A stretch of 64,000 bases of DNA from Ignavibacteria bacterium (GCA_020635205.1 JACKAE010000003.1:930001-994000), one strand, 5' to 3'; positions 1 to 8,766 are shown, counted from the stretch's first letter. Numbers and translations are program-made. Notes: generated from the letters alone by a model not told the origin.

Positions 1-1267
1 ACCGACGAATCGGCTCGAAGGCTAAGAGGAAGAGAACCAGAATTGCAACTGAGACCACCTTCTGCATCTGTTCTCCCAAAAGAGAACCGAGTTCTTGTCC
101 AAGCCGGAGTGCAAGCGTAATGTAAAGCCCGACAATTGCACCAGTTGTTAACGTGTAGACGAGCGTGGTTTTCACCACTGCCCGAACATCCATCAACTGA
201 TAGCGAAAGATTGCGTAGCCGTAGCTGAGTGGGAGGGCAACGAAGAGTGCAGCCGGAATCACAATCAACTGCTGCCAGATACCGGTTACCTGCATCTGAA
301 CCATACCAATCACACCGACAAACAGTAGAACGAGCGCAGTAATCATCGTCCCCACTAAAATTGCCCGCATCGGTCGCTTGTCACTCTGCGGAGGCATCTT
401 GCCATATCCTCGGAAGAGAAGCCAAACCCCGAGACCGAAGTAGATTGAGTTGAGGATACTCAACACACCAATTGCTATGCTTATTATGTTCGCATAGGTC
501 TCAATGTTGAGAAAGAAGAAGAGGGTAACCAGTGCTGGCAGCAGAATTGTCCCAACGATAAAAAGTCTGCGTTTCTTACGATCAAAAAAATCTTGCCGCA
601 CAGGGAAAGAACCACAAAAGTGTATCCAAGCTAAGGTGTAGAGAACGCTACCGACAATCCAGAGCATCCTCCACTCAGTCGTTGCCAACTTTCCTGCTGG
701 TCCAGAAAAACCGAAGAAGACAGTAAGGCCGGTAAGAAAGAAGAGTCTCTGAACAGATCCAGTGGGACGGGTGAGACCAACGATCAGACCTATCAGCAAC
801 CAAAGTGTGGCGAAGACGGCGTAGATGATTGGGATCAGCGGAATGTTTTGTATTGCCGAAAGAGTTATCTGCAATTTTATCGGCATTCCCCCCCGTTCAA
901 TTACGTAGGGAATTGGCCTGTCGGTTGGGGCGTTGTTGAGCAAACTCTGTGCATACCAGAGAACATTTTGCGCTGGGGCAGGTGGGATAGAATTCCCGTT
1001 GATCTCCAGCACCCGATCCCCCTCCAGCACCCCTGCCTTCTCTGCCGCCCCTCCGGGAAAGATCATCTTTACGATCAGGATATTCTCCCCGTTCCTCTCC
1101 ACAACATCCCAGAGACAATCATCAGAGTGAACACCTGAAATGAAGAGGGCATTTGTCCAGACCGCTATTAACGTCAGAACTGCAACGGCAGAGAGCGTGT
1201 AGAGCACCCGAAGCATTGATGTCTTCGAGAGTATCCGTTGCGACTGTTCGACGAGCGTGGAGACCAT
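1..1267 (-). CDS. PDZ-domain multi-spanning membrane sensor-like protein, C-terminus cut by window edge
   Basis: An open frame runs on the minus strand from an ATG at 1267 to the window edge without a stop (422 codons). It starts with one hydrophobic helix (residues about 18-44), then a PDZ-like segment with the pattern FPGGAAEKAGVLEGDRVLEING (around residues 69-91). At least seven hydrophobic stretches follow (from about residue 140). The segment FRYQLMDVRAVVKTTLVYTL, about 50 codons before the edge, resembles the last TM region of ComP-like histidine kinases and of SpoIIE-phosphatase sensors. The output domain would lie outside the window, so kinase versus phosphatase cannot be decided. A second possible start is the Met at codon 18. 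I see no Shine-Dalgarno sequence. The protein is probably an inner-membrane sensor with the PDZ domain on the outer face (inference). Confidence 0.8.
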   Translation of the reverse strand, partial: MVSTLVEQSQRILSKTSMLRVLYTLSAVAVLTLIAVWTNALFISGVHSDDCLWDVVERNGENILIVKMIFPGGAAEKAGVLEGDRVLEINGNSIPPAPAQNVLWYAQSLLNNAPTDRPIPYVIERGGMPIKLQITLSAIQNIPLIPIIYAVFATLWLLIGLIVGLTRPTGSVQRLFFLTGLTVFFGFSGPAGKLATTEWRMLWIVGSVLYTLAWIHFCGSFPVRQDFFDRKKRRLFIVGTILLPALVTLFFFLNIETYANIISIAIGVLSILNSIYFGLGVWLLFRGYGKMPPQSDKRPMRAILVGTMITALVLLFVGVIGMVQMQVTGIWQQLIVIPAALFVALPLSYGYAIFRYQLMDVRAVVKTTLVYTLTTGAIVGLYITLALRLGQELGSLLGEQMQKVVSVAILVLFLLAFEPIRR

Positions 1268-1424
1268 AGTAGGATATCTGTTCAGGAATGAGGCAAATAT
1301 AGCGAAGGGAGGTCGGCTGGTTTGTGCTTCTTTGTGCTAACTCACCTGACAATTTTTGTCTGGGTTGGTGGGGATTATAGATTTGAGTTTCTATGCTTCG
1401 ACTCTCGACTCTTTCATCTTGATC

Positions 1425-1473
1425 TTCTCTACTAATCCCGGCACAACCTGAAGAGTTGCGGCTACCACTCTAT
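1425..1473 (+). repeat. 49-bp intergenic repeat, copy 1
   Basis: The stretch starts TTCTCTACTAATCCCGG and contains CAACCTGAAGAGTTG, which has a CAAC/GTTG mini-dyad. It is repeated at 4025-4073 with 4 differences and more divergently at 26723-26771. It lies in the 337-bp spacer 1268-1604, which otherwise holds pyrimidine-rich CTCGACTCT-like sequence and no ORF. The copy ends 131 bp before the VWA gene. Confidence 0.75.
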
Positions 1474-1545
1474 GAATTCTTAACTCTACACACTCTCAAC
1501 TCAATTCCCGTTACACGGATTGCACGCTGCGTCGTACCCCGCATA

Positions 1546-1560
1546 CGGACATACTGTCCG
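1546..1560. promoter_or_regulatory. short perfect dyad upstream of the VWA lipoprotein gene
   Basis: CGGACA-TAC-TGTCCG is a perfect 6+3+6 inverted repeat 44 bp before the ATG at 1605. Its size and position would suit an operator, but no factor is identified. Six-base arms do occur by chance. Confidence 0.25.
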
Positions 1561-1604
1561 GGATCATCAAACAGTCATTCATCACAGATCACACGGAGGG
1601 AGAG

Positions 1605-3881
1605 ATGTCTCGCCTTGCAACCCTGCTACGCTCAATTCTAACTTTGGCTCTCGCGCTCTCGGTTATTGCCTGCACATCAGACAAAAAAGAGACCGCTGAG
1701 GAAGACGACGCGACAATACCAACTGAGTCAACAATTGGCCAAGCTGGTACAACTACAACCACAACAGGTTCCGCCGCACAACTAATTCCAAGTATCACGA
1801 ACAGCGTTTCGGTTGGAGCAGTAGTTGTTAATGGAGATGCGAACACGTATAGTCCACCTCCCGTTCGTGCCACGCAGCTTGTTCCTTCATCACCACAATC
1901 CAACGTAAGCAGCAGTAATGTGAATGGTGCATTCTACAATACTGACGCCCCCGCTATCCTGTCAAGCAAGTCAACTCCATCTGGGAACTATAGGATCAGA
2001 GGAGCACGAGAGAAAGAAACAACTGAATCTGTCTCCTACAAAGCAATTCGTGCCGAAGACATTGGGACTGATGCGGTAGGAAGAACCGAAGTCATTAACG
2101 AGACAATTCTCGCTGAAGACATTGCCACTGGAGCCGTTACAACCAATGAGATTCTGAACGGGACAATTCTGTCAGAAAAGATTATCGATGGTCAGGCAAC
2201 GAACGTCAACATCGCCGACAATGCGGTTCCAGCTCGGAAAATTTCGGATGGGCCGATTATGAATATTGATCTGGCAACCGATGCAGTTGAGGCACGAGTA
2301 ATTCAGAACGAAGTCGTCATCCCAGCCACACCCGGCAACCAGAAGGACTTTGCGGACATATTCTCTGATACCCTTACACTCAACAACAGAGAGCCGAATC
2401 AAAACCAAGAGCAAATTCAAGAAATCATTACCCAGCCCGAACCTCCCAGAAAGCCATCAGTGGAAAATCACTTCCGGGCAACCGAGAGCAGTCCTTACTC
2501 CACCTTCTCGATAGATGTGGACAACGCCAGCTACTCGAACGTCCGAGGCTACCTGAACCGCGGGCAACTTCCTCCACCCGACGCAGTTCGAGTTGAGGAA
2601 CTGGTGAACTACTTCAAGTACGACTATCCAGAGCCGACCGACGGCACACCCTTTGCCTTCAACTCCGAAGTTGTCGTCTGCCCCTGGAACAAAGATCACC
2701 TTCTCCTCCGCCTCGCCCTTCAAGGAAGGGAGCTTCAGGCCCAGCAGGCAGAGGCATCCAATCTCGTCTTCCTGATCGATGTTTCCGGCTCGATGAGTGA
2801 CGCAAACAAACTTCCCCTCTTAAAAGAATCACTCAAGAAATTGGTCGACCAGCTTCGCCCCGAAGATCGCGTTGCCATCGTTGTCTATGCCGGAGCTGCT
2901 GGCCTCGTGTTGGAGTCAACACCTGGCTCGAATAAGAAGGCGATTCGCAAGGCAATCGACCGACTCTCTTCTGGCGGTTCAACGGCTGGTGGTGCTGGCA
3001 TTGAGCTTGCCTACAAAACGGCTCGGAAGAACTTCTTGCCGGAGGGAGTGAATCGGGTAATCCTCGCCACAGATGGCGACTTCAACGTCGGTATCTCGAG
3101 TGAGGATGGATTGGTGAAGTTGATCGAGGAGAAGCGGAAGGATGGCGTCTTCCTGAGTGTTCTTGGCTTTGGAACCGGGAACTATCAAGACAAGAAGATG
3201 GAGCAGTTGGCCGACCACGGAAATGGGAACTACTACTACATCGATAAGTTGGAAGAGGGAAAGCGAGTGCTCGTGGATGAGATGAGCGGAACACTCTACG
3301 CAATCGCAAAAGATGTGAAGCTACAACTGAAGTTCAACCAGAAGAAGGTTGCGGCCTACCGACTGATCGGCTACGAGAACCGAGTGCTTGCCGCCCGCGA
3401 CTTCGACGACGACACGAAGGATGCCGGTGAACTTGGGGCTGGACATCAGGTAACTGCACTCTACGAAGTTGTCCCGGTTGGGTCGGCTGTCGGGTACGAA
3501 CTGGATACCACCGCTGCCAATGACTACCAATTGGAGAACGAACTCCCTGAGTTGATGACAACAAACGATCTGCTGATGGCTCGTCTCCGCTACAAGGAGC
3601 CGACTGACAGTGTGAGCAAGGTGACACTACACTTAGTGCAGGACGAACGGAAAGGACTGGAGAAGGCAAGTGAGTCGACACGGTTTGCTGCTGCGGTTGC
3701 CGGGTGGGGGATGTTGCTGCGAGGATCCGTGTATAGCGGGACGATCAACTACAACGATGTCGTAACGTGGGGGGAGGGTGCACGTGGCTCAGATACGGGT
3801 GGATACCGTCTTGAGTTCATTGACCTTGTAAGGAAGTCGGCAAGTCATGTACAGGGGAGTTCTCTCTCCGATGTGAAGTAA
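1605..3881 (+). CDS. Surface lipoprotein with von Willebrand factor A domain (YfbK-like)
   Basis: The product has 758 aa. The start is fixed by a strong GGAGGGAGAG ribosome site just before the ATG. Residues 1-23 form a lipoprotein signal with lipobox SVIAC (Cys23). A Thr/Ser-rich linker follows. Residues about 140-245 hold degenerate repeats of the type IRAEDIGTDAV / ILAEDIATGAV / INEVILNGTIL, a beta-solenoid-like pattern related in style to the SIDNAELANSSV units of the giant fibres at 18839 and 27155. From about residue 285 the protein matches the YfbK family: the lead-in YSTFSIDVDNASYSNVR, then a VWA domain with the metal-site motif DVSGSMS at 392-398 and the later ATDGDFNVG strand, then a C-terminal beta-rich domain. 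The predicted location is the outer membrane or cell surface, with metal-dependent protein binding. It appears to be a single gene. The repeat insertion between lipid anchor and VWA domain is unusual for the family as I know it. Confidence 0.9.
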   Translation: MSRLATLLRSILTLALALSVIACTSDKKETAEEDDATIPTESTIGQAGTTTTTTGSAAQLIPSITNSVSVGAVVVNGDANTYSPPPVRATQLVPSSPQSNVSSSNVNGAFYNTDAPAILSSKSTPSGNYRIRGAREKETTESVSYKAIRAEDIGTDAVGRTEVINETILAEDIATGAVTTNEILNGTILSEKIIDGQATNVNIADNAVPARKISDGPIMNIDLATDAVEARVIQNEVVIPATPGNQKDFADIFSDTLTLNNREPNQNQEQIQEIITQPEPPRKPSVENHFRATESSPYSTFSIDVDNASYSNVRGYLNRGQLPPPDAVRVEELVNYFKYDYPEPTDGTPFAFNSEVVVCPWNKDHLLLRLALQGRELQAQQAEASNLVFLIDVSGSMSDANKLPLLKESLKKLVDQLRPEDRVAIVVYAGAAGLVLESTPGSNKKAIRKAIDRLSSGGSTAGGAGIELAYKTARKNFLPEGVNRVILATDGDFNVGISSEDGLVKLIEEKRKDGVFLSVLGFGTGNYQDKKMEQLADHGNGNYYYIDKLEEGKRVLVDEMSGTLYAIAKDVKLQLKFNQKKVAAYRLIGYENRVLAARDFDDDTKDAGELGAGHQVTALYEVVPVGSAVGYELDTTAANDYQLENELPELMTTNDLLMARLRYKEPTDSVSKVTLHLVQDERKGLEKASESTRFAAAVAGWGMLLRGSVYSGTINYNDVVTWGEGARGSDTGGYRLEFIDLVRKSASHVQGSSLSDVK

Positions 3882-4024
3882 CCTGCAATTGCCTGACTAT
3901 GCGAAATGTACCCGCGCCTGATCGTCGTCGCTCCGGACGAGGGAGGCGTGGGTATTCTTTTTCACGCAAAGCCGCAAAGAAGAGAAGAATCCCCCTCGAC
4001 TCTTCGACTCTTAACTCTTCGACG

Positions 4025-4073
4025 TTCTCTACCAATCCCGGTACAACCTGAAAAGTTGCAGCTACCACTCTAT
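4025..4073 (+). repeat. 49-bp intergenic repeat, copy 2
   Basis: This copy is 45/49 identical to the one at 1425-1473, in the same orientation, and ends 97 bp before the aldehyde dehydrogenase start. The preceding bases 3961-4023 hold a TTCACGCAAAGCCGCAAAG phrase and CTCGACTCT-type pyrimidine repeats. The following bases are ACTCTATAAACTC-like sequence. Confidence 0.75.
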
Positions 4074-4170
4074 AAACTCTACAAACTCCCAACTCTACGA
4101 ACTCCCTTGTCCATCCACTATGCTCGACGTAACTTCCGGTCGATTTCAACTAACTGATATAATAGAATCA

Positions 4171-5679
4171 ATGAACGACCAACTTCTCCAATCCGAAATC
4201 CACAATCCGCAATCCGCAATTAAGGACTACCGGCTTTTTATCGACGGTTCCTACGTTGACGCATCCGGGGGCAACACATTCGAGGACGTAAGCCCGGTAA
4301 CCGGCAGAGTGATTGCTCGCGTGGCTGAGGCAAATGCTGACGATGTAGATCGGGCTGTAGCGGCAGCGAAGCGAGCACGCCACGGAGCTTGGGGGAAGAT
4401 GGGAGTGAATGCTCGGCTCGACCTGTTAGCCCGCGTTGCCGACAGAATTATGGAACGGTTCGATGAATTTTTAGAGGCCGAGATTGGAGATACCGGAAAG
4501 CCTGTCTCTTGGGCGAAAGCCATTGATATTCCTCGGGGTGCAGCAAACTTCAAGCTCTTCGCTAACCTCGTCAGGAATGTACCGAACGAGTCGTACCAAA
4601 CCGACACAGAGGATGGTCTCGGCGCGCTCAACTACGCAATCCGCGTACCGCTCGGCGTCGTCGGCGTTATCTGTCCTTGGAACCTCCCCCTCCTGCTGAT
4701 GACGTGGAAAGTTGCTCCTGCACTTGCCTGCGGAAATACCGTGGTGGTGAAACCTTCTGAAGAAACACCCGGCACGGCAACCCTTTTGGGTGAGGTGATG
4801 AACGAGGTCGGGATTCCTCCCGGCGTCTACAATGTAGTTCACGGATTCGGACCAGGCTCGGCAGGGGAAGCCTTAACTAAACATCCAGATGTTGCGGCAA
4901 TTACCTTCACCGGCGAGACTCGAACCGGCTCAGCAATCATGAAAACCGTTGCCGACGGCGTGAAGCCAGTCAGTTTTGAGCTTGGGGGAAAGAACCCGGC
5001 CATCATCTTCGCCGACGCAGACTTCGATGCAGCGGTTGCCGGAGTTGCCCGCTCCACTTTTGCAAACTGCGGCCAAGTCTGCCTCTGTTCCGAACGTCTC
5101 TACGTCGAACGTCCAATCTTCGACCGCTTTGTAGAGGCTCTTGCCGAGAGAGCGAAGAAGCTCCGAATGGGAGATCCGTTTCAACAGTCAACAACGATGG
5201 GGCCGTTAATCTCGAAAGGACATCGCGAGAAGGTGTTGAGTTACTATCAGCTTGCGCGAGAAGAAGGGGCGACGATTGTCACCGGCGGCGGAATACCAAA
5301 ACTGGGCGATCCGTTCGACGGTGGCTCGTTTGTTGAACCGACAATTCTTACGGGGCTGCCAGAGAGTGCCCGCGTTATCAAAGAAGAGATCTTCGGCCCT
5401 GTCTGCCACGTTCAACCATTCGACAGCGAGGATGAAGCACTTGCAATGGCAAACGATACCGAGTACGGACTCTGCTCTGCACTCTGGACGCAAAATCTCT
5501 CCCGCGCTCACCGCCTTGCAGCCCAAATTGATGTCGGCATCACGTGGGTGAACAGTTGGTTCTTGCGTGACTTGCGGACACCATTTGGCGGGACAGGAAT
5601 CAGTGGTATCGGACGGGAAGGGGGAATACACTCGGTAAACTTCTACAGCGAGTTGCGGAACGTTTGCGTGAAGCTTTAA
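4171..5679 (+). CDS. Aldehyde dehydrogenase, 2-aminomuconate / 2-hydroxymuconate semialdehyde dehydrogenase type (ALDH8-like)
   Basis: This is an NAD(P)-dependent aldehyde dehydrogenase of 502 aa from the ATG at 4171. An upstream in-frame ATG at 4120 would add 17 residues without family similarity. Visible family marks are the cofactor loop PWNLPLLLMTWK, FTGETRTG, the general base Glu270 in FELGGKNP and the nucleophile Cys304 in NCGQVCLC. The C-terminus FYSELRNVCVKL is the ending I associate with muconic-semialdehyde dehydrogenases of the kynurenine and catechol meta-cleavage routes (family knowledge; substrate inferred). No other pathway gene is nearby. The first about 19 residues are encoded by an intergenic-type phrase (CCGCAATCCGCAATT), so the conserved protein really begins near DYRLFIDG, and this N-terminus is probably repeat-derived. 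Confidence 0.9.
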   Translation: MNDQLLQSEIHNPQSAIKDYRLFIDGSYVDASGGNTFEDVSPVTGRVIARVAEANADDVDRAVAAAKRARHGAWGKMGVNARLDLLARVADRIMERFDEFLEAEIGDTGKPVSWAKAIDIPRGAANFKLFANLVRNVPNESYQTDTEDGLGALNYAIRVPLGVVGVICPWNLPLLLMTWKVAPALACGNTVVVKPSEETPGTATLLGEVMNEVGIPPGVYNVVHGFGPGSAGEALTKHPDVAAITFTGETRTGSAIMKTVADGVKPVSFELGGKNPAIIFADADFDAAVAGVARSTFANCGQVCLCSERLYVERPIFDRFVEALAERAKKLRMGDPFQQSTTMGPLISKGHREKVLSYYQLAREEGATIVTGGGIPKLGDPFDGGSFVEPTILTGLPESARVIKEEIFGPVCHVQPFDSEDEALAMANDTEYGLCSALWTQNLSRAHRLAAQIDVGITWVNSWFLRDLRTPFGGTGISGIGREGGIHSVNFYSELRNVCVKL

Positions 5680-5756
5680 ACAAGCACTGCGAACAGAGTT
5701 AGAGAAGTCTCTACTGAATGAAGTTTGCGCAATTATTGAGGTAACTACCACCTCTG

Positions 5757-5874
5757 ATTAACACCCCGATTTATCGGGGTGTTGAGAATGCTCAGCAGGG
5801 GGAAACGACTTCAAGCCGTTTCTTACCCACGTTTAACTTCACTTCCCCTGACTCGAAGTCGGGGGTTACTATCA
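5757..5874. repeat. Intergenic element with two strong hairpins (IS200/IS605-end-like)
   Basis: The 279-bp spacer 5680-5958 carries a perfect 11-bp stem with 2-nt loop at 5760-5783 (AACACCCCGAT / ATCGGGGTGTT). A second hairpin sits at 5845-5865 (CCCCTGACT, loop CGA, AGTCGGGGG). Between them lies CGTTTCTTACCCACGTTTAA. Subterminal imperfect palindromes of this kind resemble IS200/IS605-type ends, but there is no tnpA. Neither hairpin has a T-run, so a simple terminator is less likely, although both sit between convergent genes. Similar CCCGACT...AGTCGGG hairpins occur at 13553 and around 41961. Confidence 0.5.
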
Positions 5875-5958
5875 GTGGAGATCGCCACCTATAGCTCAAC
5901 TCATTCGGCAAAAGACCATATAGTAGAGAGAACATCCACTCTACTATTCAGTATTCGA

Positions 5959-6525
5959 CTATTGCGCAGGTGTTCCCTTCTCCTCAGCTAATTCCACTTG
6001 CTTGATAGATTCCAGCAAGGATTGGACGAGCAGGTTGATTTGATCCAGAGTTTCTTGATTCTGAATTTCTCCGTTTGCTCCGACCTTACTTCGCCCCCCT
6101 TTGATGAGAAGCTTTGAACGGTCTGGCAAAATTGCCTCAATCGTTGTCATGATTAAGGCAAGCGACTCAAAAGCTTTTTCCCCCGAAGCCGAGGCAACGA
6201 TAATGGCAACTGGCTTGTTTGAAAAAAGTGTCGTGGAAACGTTCCACTCAATAGCATTTTTCAAACTCCCGGGGAGACTGAACACGTACTCCGGTGTGCA
6301 GATAATCACTCCATCCGCCAATCGGATCTGTTCACGAAACTCTTTTACTACCGAGGGAAGATCGGAATCAGTCAAATCCGGGTTGAAGTGAGGGAGCTTA
6401 TCGATTTCATTGAAGATAACAAGGTCAAGATGGTGGCTGTGTAGGGCTGCAATCGCTCTGAGGATTGATTCGTTGGAAGATCCTTTTCGTGTACTTCCTG
6501 AAATAGCCAAGATTTTTCTTTTCAT
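5959..6525 (-). CDS. NADPH-dependent FMN reductase (flavodoxin-fold quinone reductase family)
   Basis: The product has 188 aa from the ATG at 6525; an in-frame ATG at 6537 would add MQTT. The frame extends further upstream, but the protein with family similarity begins with KILAISGSTRKGSSN, the flavin-phosphate loop of the NADPH-dependent FMN reductase family. The middle has TPEYVFSLPGSLKNAIEW, the conserved PEY...G.LKNA.DW segment that contacts FMN. The length suits the family (about 180-190 aa). The expected role is reduction of free FMN or quinones with NAD(P)H in the cytosol. It is convergent with the aldehyde dehydrogenase and separated from it by the hairpin element. No Shine-Dalgarno decides the start. 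Confidence 0.88.
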   Translation of the reverse strand: MKRKILAISGSTRKGSSNESILRAIAALHSHHLDLVIFNEIDKLPHFNPDLTDSDLPSVVKEFREQIRLADGVIICTPEYVFSLPGSLKNAIEWNVSTTLFSNKPVAIIVASASGEKAFESLALIMTTIEAILPDRSKLLIKGGRSKVGANGEIQNQETLDQINLLVQSLLESIKQVELAEEKGTPAQ

Positions 6526-6717
6526 CGTAGTTTGCATGTTGCGATTGACTGAATACGGGATGTTTGCCGCAGAGGCTCTGCTATCACGTTGTTCGGCAAA
6601 GAGAACGGAGAGAATCTGGAGCAAACGTATGAAAATTCTTCGCTCAACTCAGTAGTGAACCAGTTCAGATAGGTAAACAGTTCTTCCATACAAACAGCAT
6701 ATAAGGGAACGGAGTCA

Positions 6718-7701
6718 ATGCTCTCAACTCAACCATATCTTCTCACCATACTTTTCACCCTCCCATTTCTGGCAACTTGTGCCCACACACAACCACCACC
6801 AGAGTTCAGTGAACGGGAGGATCGGGGAGTAGTGGCGAACGATGCAATCAACGAGGCAAGTGGACTTGCCGTTAGCCGCACCCAACCAGGTGTTCTCTGG
6901 ACACACAACGATAGTGGTGACACCACACGAATCTTTGCCGTCGGAAAAAGTGGGGAAAATCTTGGAGAGTTCTACTTAGAAGGAGTTGGAGCACGCGACT
7001 GGGAGGATATTGCCGTGGGGCCGGGACCGGTTGAAGGGCAGAGCTACATTTTTGTTGGAGAGATTGGAGATAACGGCGCAGTCTACGACACGAAGCGCAT
7101 ATATCGCTTTGCTGAACCACTTGTCTCACACAACGGCAATCCAGTAGAAGCTACCGTCACCAATGTTGAGACAATCACCTACCGTTATCCCGACGGACCA
7201 CGTGATGCGGAAGCACTTTTTGTAGACCCGTTAACACGAGATATTTACGTTGTCTCAAAGCGCGAAGAGTCTGTTCGCATCTATCGAGCAGCCTATCCAC
7301 AATCAACCTCGGAGACCATCACGTTAGAGCATGTTGGGACACTCGGCTCGCTAACGCTGATAACTGCCGGAGACATCTCCCCCGACGGAGGCGAAATTCT
7401 CTTGAAGAACTATTTAGCAGTCTACTACTGGCCTCGTAAACCTAACGAGACAGTTGCCGAGGCAATGAAGCAAAAACCTCTGATTCTCCCCTACACACCT
7501 GAACCACAAGGGGAGGCAATCGCGTGGGAACCAGATGGGTCGGGATATTGGACTGTGAGTGAAGAGTTTCAAGAGATTCCAGCGCGACTTTGGTTCTATC
7601 CAAGAAAGAAGACTTCCACAATAGAAGAGATCGAGGGGAGTTTGTACGAGAAGAGAGAGTTGGACTTGAGTCTTGTATACTTAGAGGAAGCAGGATTATA
7701 G
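6718..7701 (+). CDS. Exported protein of beta-propeller type, function unknown
   Basis: The product has 327 aa. Residues 1-21 form a hydrophobic export signal ending FLATC. The Thr before Cys21 is not ideal for a lipobox, so lipoprotein or signal peptidase I processing are both possible. The mature part starts with INEASGLAVSR..GVLWTHNDSGD, followed by IFVGEIGDN and SGYWTVSEE. I associate this pattern with propeller-like proteins annotated only as hypothetical or 'phytase-like/PE-PGRS-like'. Its aromatic and Gly-Asp turns recur every 45-55 residues. A GGAG sits 3 bases before the ATG, closer than usual. It is probably transcribed alone; the next gene begins about 200 bp downstream. Confidence 0.7.
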   Translation: MLSTQPYLLTILFTLPFLATCAHTQPPPEFSEREDRGVVANDAINEASGLAVSRTQPGVLWTHNDSGDTTRIFAVGKSGENLGEFYLEGVGARDWEDIAVGPGPVEGQSYIFVGEIGDNGAVYDTKRIYRFAEPLVSHNGNPVEATVTNVETITYRYPDGPRDAEALFVDPLTRDIYVVSKREESVRIYRAAYPQSTSETITLEHVGTLGSLTLITAGDISPDGGEILLKNYLAVYYWPRKPNETVAEAMKQKPLILPYTPEPQGEAIAWEPDGSGYWTVSEEFQEIPARLWFYPRKKTSTIEEIEGSLYEKRELDLSLVYLEEAGL

Positions 7702-7897
7702 ATTGCGGATTGGCTAAGATGTCGTGGCTTCAACCGGTTGTCAAGTACTATACCCTTCTGACAAACCCTCTTCTCTATAAACTCTCAACTCGAAACTCAC
7801 ACACTTCCCCCGATAAACTCGAATTGTATCTTCGGAAACAACAGAATCAATTTTGTGTCCAAACTACTTGAGATTACTGAACAACAACGCAAGGATT

Positions 7898-8728
7898 ATG
7901 CAGGGATATAGATTTTTGGCAACGTGCATCGGCACACTCTTCTTCTTCAGCGCGGTAGGGGCTACTGCCCAAACCAATGATACTGTTTGGTATGTGGAGT
8001 GGGCACGCTTCTTAGAGGGACGTGATGGGAACCGTTTCGACTACCCACCGATGAAAGTCTGGTTCGACGCAAATCGTGCCTACGTAGAGACTGATGATGA
8101 GAAGTACTTCACTATCGTGAACGACTCGATTTACCTGATGAGTAAATTCTTCAAGAATTATTCATTCGGCCCACTCAGAGATGCTGACATGTCGTGGATT
8201 ACCAACCTGGAACTGACGTGGAAGCGTCGCAGGGGGCCGAGCGTCTCGTTAGAAGTAACGAACCGCCAGCAGACCGTTCTGAATATTGTTGGGCGAGAGA
8301 TCAACACAATCATCAAGGTAAATGCCAACCAGTTTTTACAGCCAGTACGCCTGAATATGTTCGTTGCGCAGGAAGAGGATCTGCCAATTCCAACCTCCAA
8401 CCTCTCCTCTCTTTACCGAGCCTTCGCGCTTGCACAAACTGACTTTTCCATTGACTACGTTGAGGTGAGCGACTCACTCAAAAGTCGTGGACTTGTTCCG
8501 TTGACAACTGCAATTTTGTCCCTAAACCCAAAGGATACCTTCGCAATAGTAAAGTCGGAACTCACACGGGTTGAACGGGTGGCTATTAGCAAAGACTTTT
8601 TTCTACCTCCAACGGACTTTGAAGGGCTGAAACTGGACTCCCCCACCGAAGCTCAGCGCTGGGAACTGACCGCAATTCCATTACCGGGAGGTCCGAGGAA
8701 GAAGAGTAAAGCAAGGAATGAGGAATAG
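7898..8728 (+). CDS. Secreted protein of unknown function
   Basis: The product has 276 aa from the ATG at 7898. The frame is open 45 bp further upstream, but only this Met gives a proper signal peptide (MQGYRFLATCIGTLFFFSAVGATAQ with a cleavage-like ATAQ). The mature protein is rich in beta-prone, charged strands (VWYVEWARF, MKVWFDANRAYVETDDEKYFTIVND). This looks like the LolA-fold/DUF4412-like group of periplasmic proteins in Bacteroidota, but I cannot name a family with certainty. It has no TM segment after the signal and no sorting domain. The preceding spacer carries a CAATCCGCAATC phrase (minus strand, near 7700). Confidence 0.65.
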   Translation: MQGYRFLATCIGTLFFFSAVGATAQTNDTVWYVEWARFLEGRDGNRFDYPPMKVWFDANRAYVETDDEKYFTIVNDSIYLMSKFFKNYSFGPLRDADMSWITNLELTWKRRRGPSVSLEVTNRQQTVLNIVGREINTIIKVNANQFLQPVRLNMFVAQEEDLPIPTSNLSSLYRAFALAQTDFSIDYVEVSDSLKSRGLVPLTTAILSLNPKDTFAIVKSELTRVERVAISKDFFLPPTDFEGLKLDSPTEAQRWELTAIPLPGGPRKKSKARNEE

Positions 8729-8747
8729 AGTGTCGATTGAATGCCAA

Positions 8748-8766
8748 GGGCGAACCCCCATCGCCC
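8748..8766. other. Small hairpin after the secreted-protein gene
   Basis: GGGCGA, a 7-nt loop and TCGCCC lie 20 bp after the stop at 8728. There is no T-run, so it is either a weak terminator or a fragment of a dispersed GGGCGA-type repeat. Confidence 0.3.

Noticed and set aside
848..1138. Plus-strand frames across the first gene
   Set aside because: They lie opposite the PDZ-encoding part of the truncated minus-strand gene, which has clear domain features.
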